64,000 nt of DNA from Limiplasma sp964416065 (GCA_964416065.1 CAYQCL010000006.1:6891-70890), one strand, 5' to 3'. Counted from the stretch's first letter, positions 16,518 through 25,630 are shown. Made by a program: numbers and translations. The notes: generated by a model from the sequence alone, not told the origin.

Positions 16518-17615
16518 ATGGTCAGCATGCAGGACTGCATCTGCCGTGTTCCCAAGTGCATGAAGGGCATTCTCGAAAATTGGGAGCAGAACTTTTCCAG
16601 CCTTGAAAAGGCCTTTGGCAGCCGACTGAACACGGTTGACGAAATCGTTCTGATCGGCTCGGGAACCTCCAATACCAGCGCTGTTACGGCACGCTTTCCC
16701 ATGCAGAGGCTGGCGGGCGTGCGCGTCACACCCGTGGTGCCCAGCGAGTTTCTGCATGAGGAGGCCGTGCGCAATGCGGATGCGCTCTATGTGTTCCTCT
16801 CTCAGACGGGAACAAGCGCTCTCACGCGGGACGCGCTGGCCGAGGCGCGCAGGCTGGGCTACATGACGGCCGCCATGTCGGAATCCGAAAGCACGCCGGC
16901 TGCCAGGGAGGCGGACGCCTTTCTTGACATGGGCTGCGGCAGGGAGGAATATCCGATGCGCACCATCGGATACAGTACGTCCGTTCTGACGCTGATGCTT
17001 CTGGGCCTGTGGCTCGGCACGCGCAGAGGCAGCCTGTCCGAGGCGCGCAGGGAGCGCTTCCTGACCGGCTGCGCGCGGACGGCGGAGCGCATGCCTGACG
17101 TCATCGACCATACGCTGCGCTGGCTGGAAAAGGAGCGGCGGCAGATGCTGCGCTCCGACTGTCTGGTCTTTACAGGCTCCGGCGCGCTGGCGGGCGTGGC
17201 GATGGAAGCGGCGGTGAAGATGTGGGAGACGCCCCAGATCGTTACACTGTCGTATGAGCTGGAGGAGGGGCTGCATGCGCCCAACTACGGCTATACGCAG
17301 CGCCATTGCGTGATCACGCTCAACGACGGCGGCGTTGACAACGACAAGACACGGGCCTTGGCCGCCTTCATGAAGAACGAAAAGCAGAACGGCTTCATCA
17401 GCGGGGCCAATCCGCTTGACGGGCATGACATTGCCTTTGAGGTGGAAAGCGACGCGGATTGTCTGCTCTTTGCGGCCGTCATCCAGACGATGGCCTGTCA
17501 GCTTGCCGTTGCCCAGGGGCGAGACCTGTTCGCACCTCATGACAACCGCGTGATGTACAGCTATTTTGACACGCACAACGAGCTGCAAAGCGCCGAAAAG
17601 GGAACGGAAGTCTGA
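16518..17615 (+). CDS. SIS-domain protein (GlmS isomerase domain-like, AgaS/FrlB type)
   Basis: A 365-residue protein with two SIS (sugar isomerase) folds. The first has I-G-S-G-T-S-N-T-S-A (about 46-55) and F-L-S-Q-T-G-T-S-A-L-T, the phosphosugar-binding Ser/Thr loop. The second begins near F-T-G-S-G-A-L-A-G-V-A. It lacks the glutaminase domain of GlmS, so it is likely a phosphosugar deglycase, deaminase or isomerase such as AgaS or FrlB. ATG at 16518 follows GAGGTGA. It ends the operon begun at 11668, whose kinase could supply the phosphorylated substrate, and is followed by a strong terminator. Confidence 0.85.
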   Translation: MVSMQDCICRVPKCMKGILENWEQNFSSLEKAFGSRLNTVDEIVLIGSGTSNTSAVTARFPMQRLAGVRVTPVVPSEFLHEEAVRNADALYVFLSQTGTSALTRDALAEARRLGYMTAAMSESESTPAAREADAFLDMGCGREEYPMRTIGYSTSVLTLMLLGLWLGTRRGSLSEARRERFLTGCARTAERMPDVIDHTLRWLEKERRQMLRSDCLVFTGSGALAGVAMEAAVKMWETPQIVTLSYELEEGLHAPNYGYTQRHCVITLNDGGVDNDKTRALAAFMKNEKQNGFISGANPLDGHDIAFEVESDADCLLFAAVIQTMACQLAVAQGRDLFAPHDNRVMYSYFDTHNELQSAEKGTEV

Positions 17616-17636
17616 GAGACACTGAAAAGGAAATGA

Positions 17637-17675
17637 AAAAGCCCCTGTGATGAATGAATTCGCACAGGGGCTTTT
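17637..17675. terminator. Bidirectional intrinsic terminator
   Basis: AAAAGCCCCTGTG (17637-17649) pairs perfectly with CACAGGGGCTTTT (17663-17675). It separates two convergent genes, the SIS gene (plus) and the FAD-Rieske oxidoreductase gene (minus). Confidence 0.9.
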
Positions 17676-17683
17676 CCATTCCT

Positions 17684-18985
17684 TTATTTTACCTTTATAT
17701 CCCGCTTCGCGGGGCCGAAGCGCAGCCGTCCCGTCTCGCTGAAGCACGAACCGTGGCAGGGACACGCCCAGGCATGCTCCGCCTCGTCCCAGCGGAGAGA
17801 ACAGCCCATGTGCGGACAGCGGCGCGTCGTCGGGATGCAGAAGTCCAACAGGGTTGAGCCGAGGTTCGCGAAAAGCTGGGGATGCAGCATGCCCCGCTGT
17901 GGGGAGAAGACAGGCGCGAAGTGGTTCTCGCGCCCAAGAACCCTGTCGCACAGCAGCTCGGCGGCGACCATCGAGGTCGTCATGCCCCATTCGTTGAAGC
18001 CGGTCGCGACGAAAATGTCCGGTTCAGAGTCGTTGTACGGCCCGATGTAGGGCACGCCGTCCAGCGTGATACAGTCCTGATTGCTCCACGCGCAGACTTC
18101 GCGCGCCTTGGGCCAGGCGCTTCTGACGAAGGCGCGGGGAGCCTCGAACCCCTCGCTTTTTCGACCGGTGCGCTTATCTCCGCCGCCCACGATCAGCAGA
18201 TCGCCATAGTCGCGAAAGTACAGGCCGTCGGAGGCGGTATCCTCCAGCGTTGCCCCGAGCCGCGGCGCGCCCTCTACGGCGATGACGAAGGAGCGCTTTT
18301 GATATAGCTTCATAAAGAACAGACCGTGCAGGCCGGTAAGGGGAAAATGCGTCGCGATGATGATTTTACGGGCGCGAACGCTCGCCGAGCCGGTGTGGGC
18401 CGTCATGCCCTCCAACCGCGTTACGAAGCTATGCTCGTAGATTTCAAGTCCGTCTGCCGCGCCATAGAGAAATTTGAGCGGATGGAACTGGGCCATATGG
18501 GGAAAACGAACCGCGCCCGCGATTTGGATCGGGATGGACAGCTCGGTCACGAAATCCGCCTCGAAGCCAAGCGCACGAACCATGGCGGCCTCGCGGCGCA
18601 TGCGTTCGCCGTCGGTCAGGTCGTAGAAAATGGAGGACGCGTCCTCAAGCTCGCAGGGAAAACGGCGCACCATCTCGCGCAGACGGGCAAGTGCGTGGAG
18701 ATTGGCGTCCAGATAGCCCTTGGCCGCGACGGTTCCAAAGGTGCGAATAAGATCGGTGTAGAGGGTACTGTGCTGGGCGCTTAACACGGCCGTCGTCCCA
18801 CGCGTGACGCCGCGCCCTATCTCGCGCCCCTCCAGGAGCACGCAGTCCACACCGGCGTCTGTCAGAAGCCTCGCGCATAAAACGCCCGCCATGCCGCCGC
18901 CGATCACCAGAACATCCGTTTTTTGATCCCCCTCAAGCGGCGGGAAATCCGGCTTCTCCACATCCTGCTCCCATAAAAAGCGCAT
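17684..18985 (-). CDS. FAD-dependent oxidoreductase fused to a C-terminal Rieske [2Fe-2S] domain
   Basis: A 433-residue protein. Residues 22-34 form the FAD-binding V-L-V-I-G-G-G-M-A-G-V-L-C of the DAO/glycine oxidase family, with G-T-T-A-V-L-S-A-Q-H following. The C-terminal Rieske centre has C-P-H-M-G-C and C-P-C-H-G-S, giving two Cys-x-His pairs. Such fusions occur in many Firmicutes and Actinobacteria and are of uncertain substrate, possibly oxidising an amine or hydroxy acid and passing electrons to the iron-sulphur centre. Start: the ATG at 18985 follows AGGGAGG; an upstream TTG is rejected because that ribosome site lies inside it. Monocistronic. Its link to the neighbouring sugar operon is unclear. 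Confidence 0.9.
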   Translation of the reverse strand: MRFLWEQDVEKPDFPPLEGDQKTDVLVIGGGMAGVLCARLLTDAGVDCVLLEGREIGRGVTRGTTAVLSAQHSTLYTDLIRTFGTVAAKGYLDANLHALARLREMVRRFPCELEDASSIFYDLTDGERMRREAAMVRALGFEADFVTELSIPIQIAGAVRFPHMAQFHPLKFLYGAADGLEIYEHSFVTRLEGMTAHTGSASVRARKIIIATHFPLTGLHGLFFMKLYQKRSFVIAVEGAPRLGATLEDTASDGLYFRDYGDLLIVGGGDKRTGRKSEGFEAPRAFVRSAWPKAREVCAWSNQDCITLDGVPYIGPYNDSEPDIFVATGFNEWGMTTSMVAAELLCDRVLGRENHFAPVFSPQRGMLHPQLFANLGSTLLDFCIPTTRRCPHMGCSLRWDEAEHAWACPCHGSCFSETGRLRFGPAKRDIKVK

Positions 18986-19090
18986 AGCGCTCGCCTCCCT
19001 CAAATACGAAAAGTATGCGCCGTAAACAATGGCCTCATGCGCGGAGCGTTTTGGGCTCTTGGGCGCGGTATGGCTTTTTTCATAGAAACA

Positions 19091-19099
19091 TGATATAAT
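19091..19099 (+). promoter_or_regulatory. Extended -10 promoter element for the surface-glycan operon
   Basis: TGATATAAT is a TGn-extended consensus -10. No good -35 is seen at 16-18 bases upstream, which is common for extended -10 promoters. It lies about 50 bases before the first gene of a nine-gene unit. Confidence 0.55.
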
Positions 19100-19149
19100 C
19101 TTAAATTGGTAAGCTGTTTCTGAATTTGCACGAAAGGAGCGATGAAGGT

Positions 19150-20649
19150 ATGCGTGAGAAGCGAAGCGGTACGCGGAAGGTGCGGCTGGCCGTTTTGTGG
19201 CTGAGTGTGGCCGCCCTGGCGCTGGGCGCGCTGCCGTTGTACCTCATCGCTCCCTATAATCATCCCTACTATGACGACTACGGATTTTCCGCGGGCGTTC
19301 ATCAGGTATGGAAGGAAACGGGCAGCCTGGGCGCCGTGCTTTCGGCGGCGATCGAGGGCGCGCGAAACGTCCGCCAGACTTGGCAGGGAACCTATACGGG
19401 CACGATTCTGACCAACCTTCAACCGGGACTGTTTTCGGAAAAGCTGTATGGGCTGAGCAGCGTTTTCTTGCTCACGACCTTTATCGTCTGCTTCGTCTAT
19501 GCCCTCTGTGTCTTTTTTAGGGAACTGGGGATGGACAAGATCGGGCGCGTAAGCCTCGCCTGTCTGGCGACGGCTGTGATGCTCCAATTCATGCCCGACG
19601 CGGGCGAGGCGTTTTACTGGTTCAACGGCGGCGTCGGCAATACGTTCATCTATTCACTTCTGATGCTCTCCTTCGCGCTTTCCGTCCGCCTGGCGAGGAC
19701 GAAGGGACGCGGTGTGGGATATACGTTCGCGCTGGGCGTTCTCATGGTGCTTCTGGGCGGCGGCAGCTATGGCGGCGGCCTGTTCGGCCTGTGCGCCTAT
19801 GCGCTGTGGACGGCATGGCTCTTTAGCAAGCGCCACGGCAGGAGATGGTATTTCCTGGGCCTGACGGCGCTATTTCTCGTCTGCTTTGCTTACAGCATGT
19901 CCGCGCCCGGAAACGGCGTGCGCGCAGATGTGATCGGCTATCAGGGCTCGGCGGTCAAGGCCGTCCTTCAGGCGCTGTACCATGGAACGGCGCAGATCGG
20001 GACCTACCTGCGCCTCCCGCTTATCGCGGTCACGCTCATGCTTTTGCCCGCGATTGTTGAGGCCGCGAGGCAAAGCGCTTACGGCTTCAGGCACCCCTGG
20101 CTCGTTGCAGGAGGCATGTGGGCGCTATACTGTACGCAGCTTGTCCCTCCGCTGTATTCGATCGCGGGCATCGGCGCGGGCCGCATCGTCAACACCTATT
20201 TCGAGAGCTTTGTGGTGATGTGGTTCCTGCTGGTCTATTATCTGGCGGGCCATGCCGTAAGGAGGCTCGAAGGCAGGACGGCCGGCGAGCTTGGCGCAAA
20301 GGGCTACCGCGCGCTGACCCTCGCGGGCCTGTGTCTGCTCATGGTGGGATGCCTGGCATGTAAGCCGACGGGAGAGGCACTTTATGGCGTGCAGAACCTG
20401 CATGGTGCGAGCGCGGCGATTTCCCTTCTGACGGGGGAGGCGCGGCAATATGACCGTGAGATGACGGAGCGCGAGCGTCTGCTCAACGACGATACACAGC
20501 CCGTCGTGACGCTCAGGCCCCTCGGTGCCGTACCCAAGGTGTTCATGGATGACCTGCTCACGCCCGGGGCGTCGGAGAACGTCCGTCCGTCCCTCTGCCT
20601 GTACTATGGGAAGAAGGCCATCATCATTGAGGGGGAGGACGAGCCATGA
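19150..20649 (+). CDS. Polytopic membrane protein, DUF6056-like (GT-C/GtrII-like), copy 1
   Basis: A 499-residue integral membrane protein with about eleven hydrophobic helices. After the first helix comes Y-N-H-P-Y-Y-D-D-Y-G-F, an Asp pair in the first extracytoplasmic loop, as in GT-C polyprenyl-phosphate-sugar transferases. A W-Q-G-T-Y motif follows. ATG at 19150 has AGGAG ten bases upstream. The stop overlaps the start of a paralogue (next gene) that shares Y-N-H-x-x-Y-D-D and the C-terminal L-R-P...M-x-D...Y-Y-G-K. Working model: a membrane glycosyltransferase using the lipid-linked sugar made by the GT2 enzyme at 26834. The assignment is by resemblance and genomic context only. Confidence 0.7.
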   Translation: MREKRSGTRKVRLAVLWLSVAALALGALPLYLIAPYNHPYYDDYGFSAGVHQVWKETGSLGAVLSAAIEGARNVRQTWQGTYTGTILTNLQPGLFSEKLYGLSSVFLLTTFIVCFVYALCVFFRELGMDKIGRVSLACLATAVMLQFMPDAGEAFYWFNGGVGNTFIYSLLMLSFALSVRLARTKGRGVGYTFALGVLMVLLGGGSYGGGLFGLCAYALWTAWLFSKRHGRRWYFLGLTALFLVCFAYSMSAPGNGVRADVIGYQGSAVKAVLQALYHGTAQIGTYLRLPLIAVTLMLLPAIVEAARQSAYGFRHPWLVAGGMWALYCTQLVPPLYSIAGIGAGRIVNTYFESFVVMWFLLVYYLAGHAVRRLEGRTAGELGAKGYRALTLAGLCLLMVGCLACKPTGEALYGVQNLHGASAAISLLTGEARQYDREMTERERLLNDDTQPVVTLRPLGAVPKVFMDDLLTPGASENVRPSLCLYYGKKAIIIEGEDEP

Positions 20650-22163
20650 AAAGAGCTCTGATGAAGAGGCGCATCCCCGAGCGCGCGCTGATGTGGCTGT
20701 GTGTGGCGGCGCTGCTGCTAAGTCTCATGCCGTTGTATGCGCTTTCGTTTTACAATCACGCCTGCTACGACGACTTTGGGTATACCATCCGCACGCACGC
20801 GGTGTGGCTCGAAACGGGAAGCGTGCTGGAAACGCTGCGCGAGGCGGTCCAAAACACCATTGACACGCGCAGAACCTGGGAGGGCAACTATGCCTCCACG
20901 TTCCTCAACGCCATTCAGCCCGCGCTCTTCGGCGAGAATCTGTATTGGCTTACGACGGTGATTTTGATCACCTTCTTCCTGATTTCCCTTTGGTTTTTCC
21001 TGAAACAGGTGCTGGTTAGGGAACTGCACGCCGATTCGACCGCGTTTTGGATGTCGTTTTCGGCGGTGGCGCTTGTGATGATGCAGCTTGTGCCGGAGCT
21101 GAGCGAGGCGTTTTTCTGGTACGCGGGGGGCATAGCGTACACGTTTTTGTGGTCGGCGATGCTTCTGCGCATCGGGCTGTGGCTTTGCTTTGATCGCGCT
21201 CAAAAGCCCGCAGCGCAGGCCGCGCTGTATGTTCTTCTGCTCGGCATGACGCTTGTGGTCGGCGGCGCGAAGTTTTCCACGCTTCTGTTCGCGGCGCTGG
21301 CGGATGGGCTGCTGCTTGTACGCGCCTTCCGCGAAAAGCGCCCCTGCCGCTGGGCCGAGCTCCTTTCGACGGTTGTCCTGCTCGTATGCTTCGCGTTCTG
21401 CGCGGCCTCCCCAGGGAATCTCGTGCGCGCCGAGACGCTTCACAGCACGGTAAGCGCTCCGGCGGCGGTTTTGCAGGCGTTCTATTTCGGCGTCGCGCTG
21501 ATGGGAAGCTGGTTTTCGCTGCCGCTGTTTGTCGTGTGGGCGATGGTGGCATGGCAGCTGGCCGAGGCGCTTCGGGGGAGCCCGTACCGCTTCAACCATC
21601 CCATCTGGACGACCATTTTGAGCGTATGCCTGTTCTGCGCGCAGCTCGCGCCGACGCTCGTTACCGGCAACTATCTGGGCGATGGGCGGGCGCTGAACAG
21701 CTACTTTTACACCTTTGTGCTGATGGGATGCGTACTGGCGCTCTATTGGCTGGGCTGGTGGCTTCGCCGCACGGAGGGCCGTCCGTCCTTTCCCGCGATT
21801 GGGACGGCCAAGCGGGACGGATTGCGCATCGGCATTTTCGCGGTGGTGATCGCGCTGGTGGTGATCGGCTGCGTGAGCTACCATCCGGAAGGCAGCGAGG
21901 ACTATGGACCGCTGAATATGGCCAGCGGCAGCGCGCTGCGTTCCCTCCTTTCGGGCGAGGCGGCGGAGTACGACGCGGCCATGGACGAGCGGGATGAGGC
22001 GCTGAACGACCCTGATCAGACGGAGCCGGTGCTCAGACCGGTGGAGACGATCCCCGACGCCTTCATGGGCGACGCGCTCAACGGCGAGGATCGGGACTAT
22101 GTGCTCAACCTTTACGCCGAGTATTATGGAAAACAAAACGTGACCGTCGCGGAGGAGGAATGA
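20646..22163 (+). CDS. Polytopic membrane protein, DUF6056-like (GT-C/GtrII-like), copy 2
   Basis: A 505-residue paralogue of the preceding gene, starting in an ATGA overlap. It keeps the first-loop motif (Y-N-H-A-C-Y-D-D-F-G-Y), the W-E-G-N-Y segment, similar helix spacing and a C-terminal Y-Y-G-K. Two diverged copies in tandem suggest two transferases with different acceptors or donors, or a heterodimer. It is followed one base later by the SDR gene (TGACATG), so both belong to one transcript. Predicted to lie in the cytoplasmic membrane with catalytic loops outside. No direct functional data can be inferred from sequence alone. Confidence 0.7.
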   Translation: MKRALMKRRIPERALMWLCVAALLLSLMPLYALSFYNHACYDDFGYTIRTHAVWLETGSVLETLREAVQNTIDTRRTWEGNYASTFLNAIQPALFGENLYWLTTVILITFFLISLWFFLKQVLVRELHADSTAFWMSFSAVALVMMQLVPELSEAFFWYAGGIAYTFLWSAMLLRIGLWLCFDRAQKPAAQAALYVLLLGMTLVVGGAKFSTLLFAALADGLLLVRAFREKRPCRWAELLSTVVLLVCFAFCAASPGNLVRAETLHSTVSAPAAVLQAFYFGVALMGSWFSLPLFVVWAMVAWQLAEALRGSPYRFNHPIWTTILSVCLFCAQLAPTLVTGNYLGDGRALNSYFYTFVLMGCVLALYWLGWWLRRTEGRPSFPAIGTAKRDGLRIGIFAVVIALVVIGCVSYHPEGSEDYGPLNMASGSALRSLLSGEAAEYDAAMDERDEALNDPDQTEPVLRPVETIPDAFMGDALNGEDRDYVLNLYAEYYGKQNVTVAEEE

Positions 22164-22164
22164 C

Positions 22165-22908
22165 ATGCTGCTCAACGGAAAGAACGCGCTGATTACCGGC
22201 GCGGCGCGCGGTATCGGCGCGGCAATGGTGAAGGTGTTTGCACGGGAGGGGGCCAACGTGTGGGCCTTTGCCCGCAGGCCCGACGAGCGTTTCGAGGCGG
22301 TGCTTTTTCAGACCGCCGAGAAATACGGCGTTTGGATCAAGCCGATTTACTGCGAACTGACGGATACCGCCGCCATCAGGGAGGCCATGAAGCGGGTCAT
22401 GGCGGACAAGAAGCCGCTGCATGTGCTCGTCAACAACGCGGGCGTGATGGGCGAGGATCGCATGTTTCAGATGACGGGCGAAGACGACATGCGCGCCATC
22501 TTTGACGTGAACTTCTTTTCCATGGTGGAGGTCAGTCGGCTGGCGACCCGCCTCATGGCGCGGAACAAGGTCGGCGCGGTCGTCAATATCGCCAGCATCG
22601 CCGGCCTCGACGGCGACAGCCGCCTGGATTATTCCGCCTCCAAGGCGGCGGTGATCGCGGCGACCAAGAAGATGGCGCGGGAGCTGGTAAGCGTGGGAAT
22701 CCGCGTCAACGCTCTCGCTCCGGGCTTTACCGATACCGACCTGGTCAGGGATCTCAGCGAAAAGGTCGTGGACGAGCAGCTGTCCAAAATCCTGATGCAC
22801 CGAAAGGCGCGGCCCGAGGAAATCGCCAACGTGGCGGCCTTTCTAGCCAGCGACCTCGCCAGCTACGTGACCGGCCAGGTCTGGCGTGCGGACGGCGGCA
22901 TCCTGTAA
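22165..22908 (+). CDS. Short-chain dehydrogenase/reductase (FabG-like)
   Basis: A 247-residue classical SDR. Cofactor loop I-T-G-A-A-R-G-I-G (11-19), N-N-A-G (about 90-93), active-site Ser in I-A-S-I-A-G-L, and Y-S-A-S-K (Tyr and Lys, about 155-159). Length and C-terminal W-R-A-D-G-G fit 3-oxoacyl-ACP reductases. An acyl carrier protein gene follows 23 bases later, supporting reduction of an ACP-bound beta-keto or related acyl group, although sugar reduction cannot be excluded. ATG at 22165 follows GGAGGA. It is part of the SDR-ACP-ligase-LuxE-LuxC module. Confidence 0.88.
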   Translation: MLLNGKNALITGAARGIGAAMVKVFAREGANVWAFARRPDERFEAVLFQTAEKYGVWIKPIYCELTDTAAIREAMKRVMADKKPLHVLVNNAGVMGEDRMFQMTGEDDMRAIFDVNFFSMVEVSRLATRLMARNKVGAVVNIASIAGLDGDSRLDYSASKAAVIAATKKMARELVSVGIRVNALAPGFTDTDLVRDLSEKVVDEQLSKILMHRKARPEEIANVAAFLASDLASYVTGQVWRADGGIL

Positions 22909-22931
22909 AATAACGAAAGGAAGTCAGAAAC

Positions 22932-23168
22932 ATGAGCAATCTTGAAAAGTATATCAAGGCGTTTTCCGAGGCGCTGGAGGTGTCCGAGAGCGACGTCCCC
23001 GCGCTGGTGTACGGCGAAAGCGAGCAATGGGACAGCGTGGGCCATATGACGCTGATCGCCGCGCTGGAGGACGCCTTTGACATCATGGTGGACATGGACG
23101 ATATCATCGACCTGAGCTCTTTTGAGAAGGGGAAGGAGATTCTTCGCAAGTATGATGTGGAGATTTGA
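22932..23168 (+). CDS. Acyl carrier protein (specialised, operon-linked)
   Basis: A 78-residue acyl carrier protein. The phosphopantetheine site is Ser35 in E-Q-W-D-S-V-G-H-M, followed by the helix II-III pattern L-E-D-A-F-D-I-M-V-D. W-D-S replaces the D-S-L of housekeeping ACPs, as in dedicated carrier proteins of secondary pathways. ATG at 22932 follows GAAAGGAAG. The next gene, an AMP-ligase, starts inside its 3' end, so carrier and loader are co-produced. A phosphopantetheinyl transferase (acpS, 59595-59963) in this window could activate it. Likely cargo: an acyl group charged by the adjacent ligase. Confidence 0.9.
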   Translation: MSNLEKYIKAFSEALEVSESDVPALVYGESEQWDSVGHMTLIAALEDAFDIMVDMDDIIDLSSFEKGKEILRKYDVEI

Positions 23169-24558
23169 CCGCTTCGGCGACCGAACGGCGCTGTTGGACG
23201 AGTACGGGCAAAGCCTCACCTATGCCCAGCTTGCCCGCGAGGGCCGCGCGCTGTGCGAGGCGGCGGGGGGCCGCTGCCTGACGTTCAACCTGTGCCGCAA
23301 CGAGCTGGGGAGTATGCTGGGCTACGCGGGCATGCTCGAGGGCGGCGTGGTTCCGGCGCTGCTCAACGCGGACATCGACCGCGAGCTGCTTTCGGCGCTG
23401 TACGAGGCGTATCATCCGGCGTTTTTCTGGGCACCGGACGGCTTTTCGTGGGAGGGCTGCGAACACGTGTACGGGTGCTTGGGCTATCAGCTGCTCAAAA
23501 CACCCTTCGGCATGGAAACGCGGCTTTTTGACGGGCTGGCGCTTCTGCTGACCACCAGCGGCTCCACGGGCAGCCCGAAATTCGTCAGGCAGAGTTACGA
23601 AAACATCCGCGCGAACACGGACAGCATCGTGGAATACCTCGCGCTGGATGCGTCGGAGAGGCCCATCACCACGCTTCCGATGAACTACACCTATGGGTGC
23701 AGCATTATAAACACACATCTGGATGTGGGCGCGACGGTGCTTGTCACCGACAAGGGCATTGCCCAGCGCGATTTCTGGACGTTTTTCCGTCAGGCGGAGG
23801 CGACCAGCTTCGGCGGTGTGCCCTACACCTATGAAATGCTGGATCGCATGCGCTTTACCCGCATGCAGCTTCCCTCTCTGCGCACCATGACGCAGGCGGG
23901 CGGCAAGCTCTTGCCGGAGCTGCACCGCAGGTTTGCCGGGTGGTGCAGGGATACGGGGCGGCAATTCGTCGTGATGTATGGGCAATGCGAGGCCACCGCC
24001 CGCATGGCCTACCTGCCGTGGGAAAAGAGCCTGGAAAAGACCGGCGCGATGGGAATCGCGATCCCAGGCGGTCGGTTCGAGCTGATCGGCGCGCAGGGCG
24101 AGACCATCACCCAGCCGCGCACGACGGGCGAGCTTCGCTATTATGGCAAAAACGTCACCTTGGGCTATGCCGAACACGCCGCCGATCTCATCAAGGGCGA
24201 CGAGCGCGGCGGCATGCTGGATACGGGCGATATGGCGCAGGTGGACGAGGACGGCTTTTACTATATCGTGGGCCGCAAAAAGCGCTTTTTGAAGCTCTTT
24301 GGCAACCGCGTCAACCTCGACGAAACCGAGCGCATGCTCAAGGCCGCGTTCCCGCAGTGCGAATGCGCCTGCGCGGGCCACGACGACCGATTGATGATTT
24401 TTTCGACCGACGAGGCGGCGCTTTCATCCATGCGCGCCTATCTCTCGGAAAAGACGGGGCTGAACGCCGCGTGCTTCGCGGTGAAGCACCTGGAGGCCAT
24501 TCCCAAGAACGATTCCGGGAAAACGCTGTATCGGGAGCTGGAGAAGTACGATGTATGA
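23152..24558 (+). CDS. AMP-dependent acyl ligase (ANL superfamily)
   Basis: A 468-residue adenylate-forming enzyme, shorter than acetyl-CoA synthetases and similar in size to small acyl-ACP or adenylation enzymes. Motifs: T-T-S-G-S-T-G-S-P-K (about 134-143, P-loop), Y-G-Q-C-E-A-T (about 275), D-T-G-D near 355 followed by G-R-K-K-R-F-L-K-L-F-G-N-R-V, and a C-terminal N-D-S-G-K holding the catalytic Lys. Start: ATG at 23152 inside the ACP gene, with GGAAGGAG upstream; a second ATG follows at once. It probably activates a carboxylic acid and loads it on the adjacent ACP. It overlaps the LuxE-like gene by eight bases. Confidence 0.88.
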   Translation: MMWRFDRFGDRTALLDEYGQSLTYAQLAREGRALCEAAGGRCLTFNLCRNELGSMLGYAGMLEGGVVPALLNADIDRELLSALYEAYHPAFFWAPDGFSWEGCEHVYGCLGYQLLKTPFGMETRLFDGLALLLTTSGSTGSPKFVRQSYENIRANTDSIVEYLALDASERPITTLPMNYTYGCSIINTHLDVGATVLVTDKGIAQRDFWTFFRQAEATSFGGVPYTYEMLDRMRFTRMQLPSLRTMTQAGGKLLPELHRRFAGWCRDTGRQFVVMYGQCEATARMAYLPWEKSLEKTGAMGIAIPGGRFELIGAQGETITQPRTTGELRYYGKNVTLGYAEHAADLIKGDERGGMLDTGDMAQVDEDGFYYIVGRKKRFLKLFGNRVNLDETERMLKAAFPQCECACAGHDDRLMIFSTDEAALSSMRAYLSEKTGLNAACFAVKHLEAIPKNDSGKTLYRELEKYDV

Positions 24559-25630
24559 CGCAAACGAGCTGCCCTCTTTGCCCGTTTACGAGTGGGAGAG
24601 CGAGCGCAAGCGGGCGTTCCTGACGCGGGAGCTCAAGGAGCTGACGCGCTTTCACGAGCGGGGCTGCCCCGAATACGCGCGCATGCTGCGGGCGTGGGGG
24701 ACGGACGCGGAGCTGGCGGAGAGCTACGAGGCGCTGCCGTTTCTGCCGGTGCGCCTCTTTAAGGAGCTTTCCCTAAAGAGCGTGCCGGAGGAAAGCCTGC
24801 ACAAGACCATGACCTCCTCGGGCACCACCGGCCAGCAGGTCAGCCGCATCTATCTTGACCGCGAGACCAGCACGCTGCAAAGCAAGGTGCTGAGCCGGAT
24901 TGTGGGTGAGTTTCTGGGCAAGCAGCGTCTGCCGATGATCATTCTGGACACCAGCGCGCTCATCAAAAACCGCGCGATCTTCTCCGCGCGCGGCGCGGGC
25001 ATTCTGGGCTTCAGCATGTTCGCCCGCGATAAGATTTACGCGCTTGACGAGAACATGGAGCTGGATGTGGAGGGGCTGCAAGCCTTCCTCGAAAAGCACG
25101 AGGGAGAGGACATCTTCCTTTTCGGCTTTACCTTCATGATCTGGCAGCACTTCCTTGAACAGCTCCGCTGCACGGGCTGGCATCCCGATCTGAGCCGGGG
25201 CGTCCTCATCCATGGGGGCGGATGGAAGAAGCTGGCCGATCAGCACATCTCGACCGAGCGGTTCAAGCAGGAGCTTTTGGAAACCTGCGGCCTCAGGCGC
25301 GTACATAACTACTATGGGATGGTCGAGCAGACGGGCACGATTTACATGGAGTGCGGGCACGGCCACCTGCATGCGCCGGTGTGGTCCGATGTGACGATCC
25401 GACGGGGGACGGATTTCTCCGTGGCGGACGTGGGGGAGCTGGGCCTTATCCAGGTTTCGAGCCTGCTTGCGCGCAGCTACCCTGGCCATATCCTCCTGAC
25501 CGAGGACGAGGGTCGCGTTCTGGGCGAGGATGACTGCCCCTGCGGCCGCAAGGGCAAATATTTTGAAATCGTGGGGCGTGTCAAGCGCGCCGAGGTGCGG
25601 GGGTGCAGCGATACCTATGAACAGAAATGA
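24551..25630 (+). CDS. LuxE-like acyl-protein synthetase
   Basis: A 359-residue protein of the LuxE (acyl-protein synthetase) family. It carries the AMP-binding-like loop M-T-S-S-G-T-T-G-Q-Q-V-S (about 85-96), the family motif L-F-G-F-T-F-M-I-W, N-Y-Y-G-M-V-E-Q-T-G near residue 255, and a late C-P-C-G-R-K-G-K-Y-F-E-I-V-G-R-V-K-R-A-E. In bioluminescent bacteria LuxE activates a fatty acid and hands the acyl group to LuxC for reduction. Here a LuxC-like gene overlaps its end, but no luciferase (luxAB) is visible in the window. It overlaps the AMP-ligase gene by eight bases. Cytoplasmic. Confidence 0.88.
   Translation: MYDANELPSLPVYEWESERKRAFLTRELKELTRFHERGCPEYARMLRAWGTDAELAESYEALPFLPVRLFKELSLKSVPEESLHKTMTSSGTTGQQVSRIYLDRETSTLQSKVLSRIVGEFLGKQRLPMIILDTSALIKNRAIFSARGAGILGFSMFARDKIYALDENMELDVEGLQAFLEKHEGEDIFLFGFTFMIWQHFLEQLRCTGWHPDLSRGVLIHGGGWKKLADQHISTERFKQELLETCGLRRVHNYYGMVEQTGTIYMECGHGHLHAPVWSDVTIRRGTDFSVADVGELGLIQVSSLLARSYPGHILLTEDEGRVLGEDDCPCGRKGKYFEIVGRVKRAEVRGCSDTYEQK

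Noticed and set aside
20718..22256. 512-codon antisense open frame opposite the second DUF6056-like gene
   Set aside because: Arg/Gln/His-rich shadow of a membrane protein gene without motifs.
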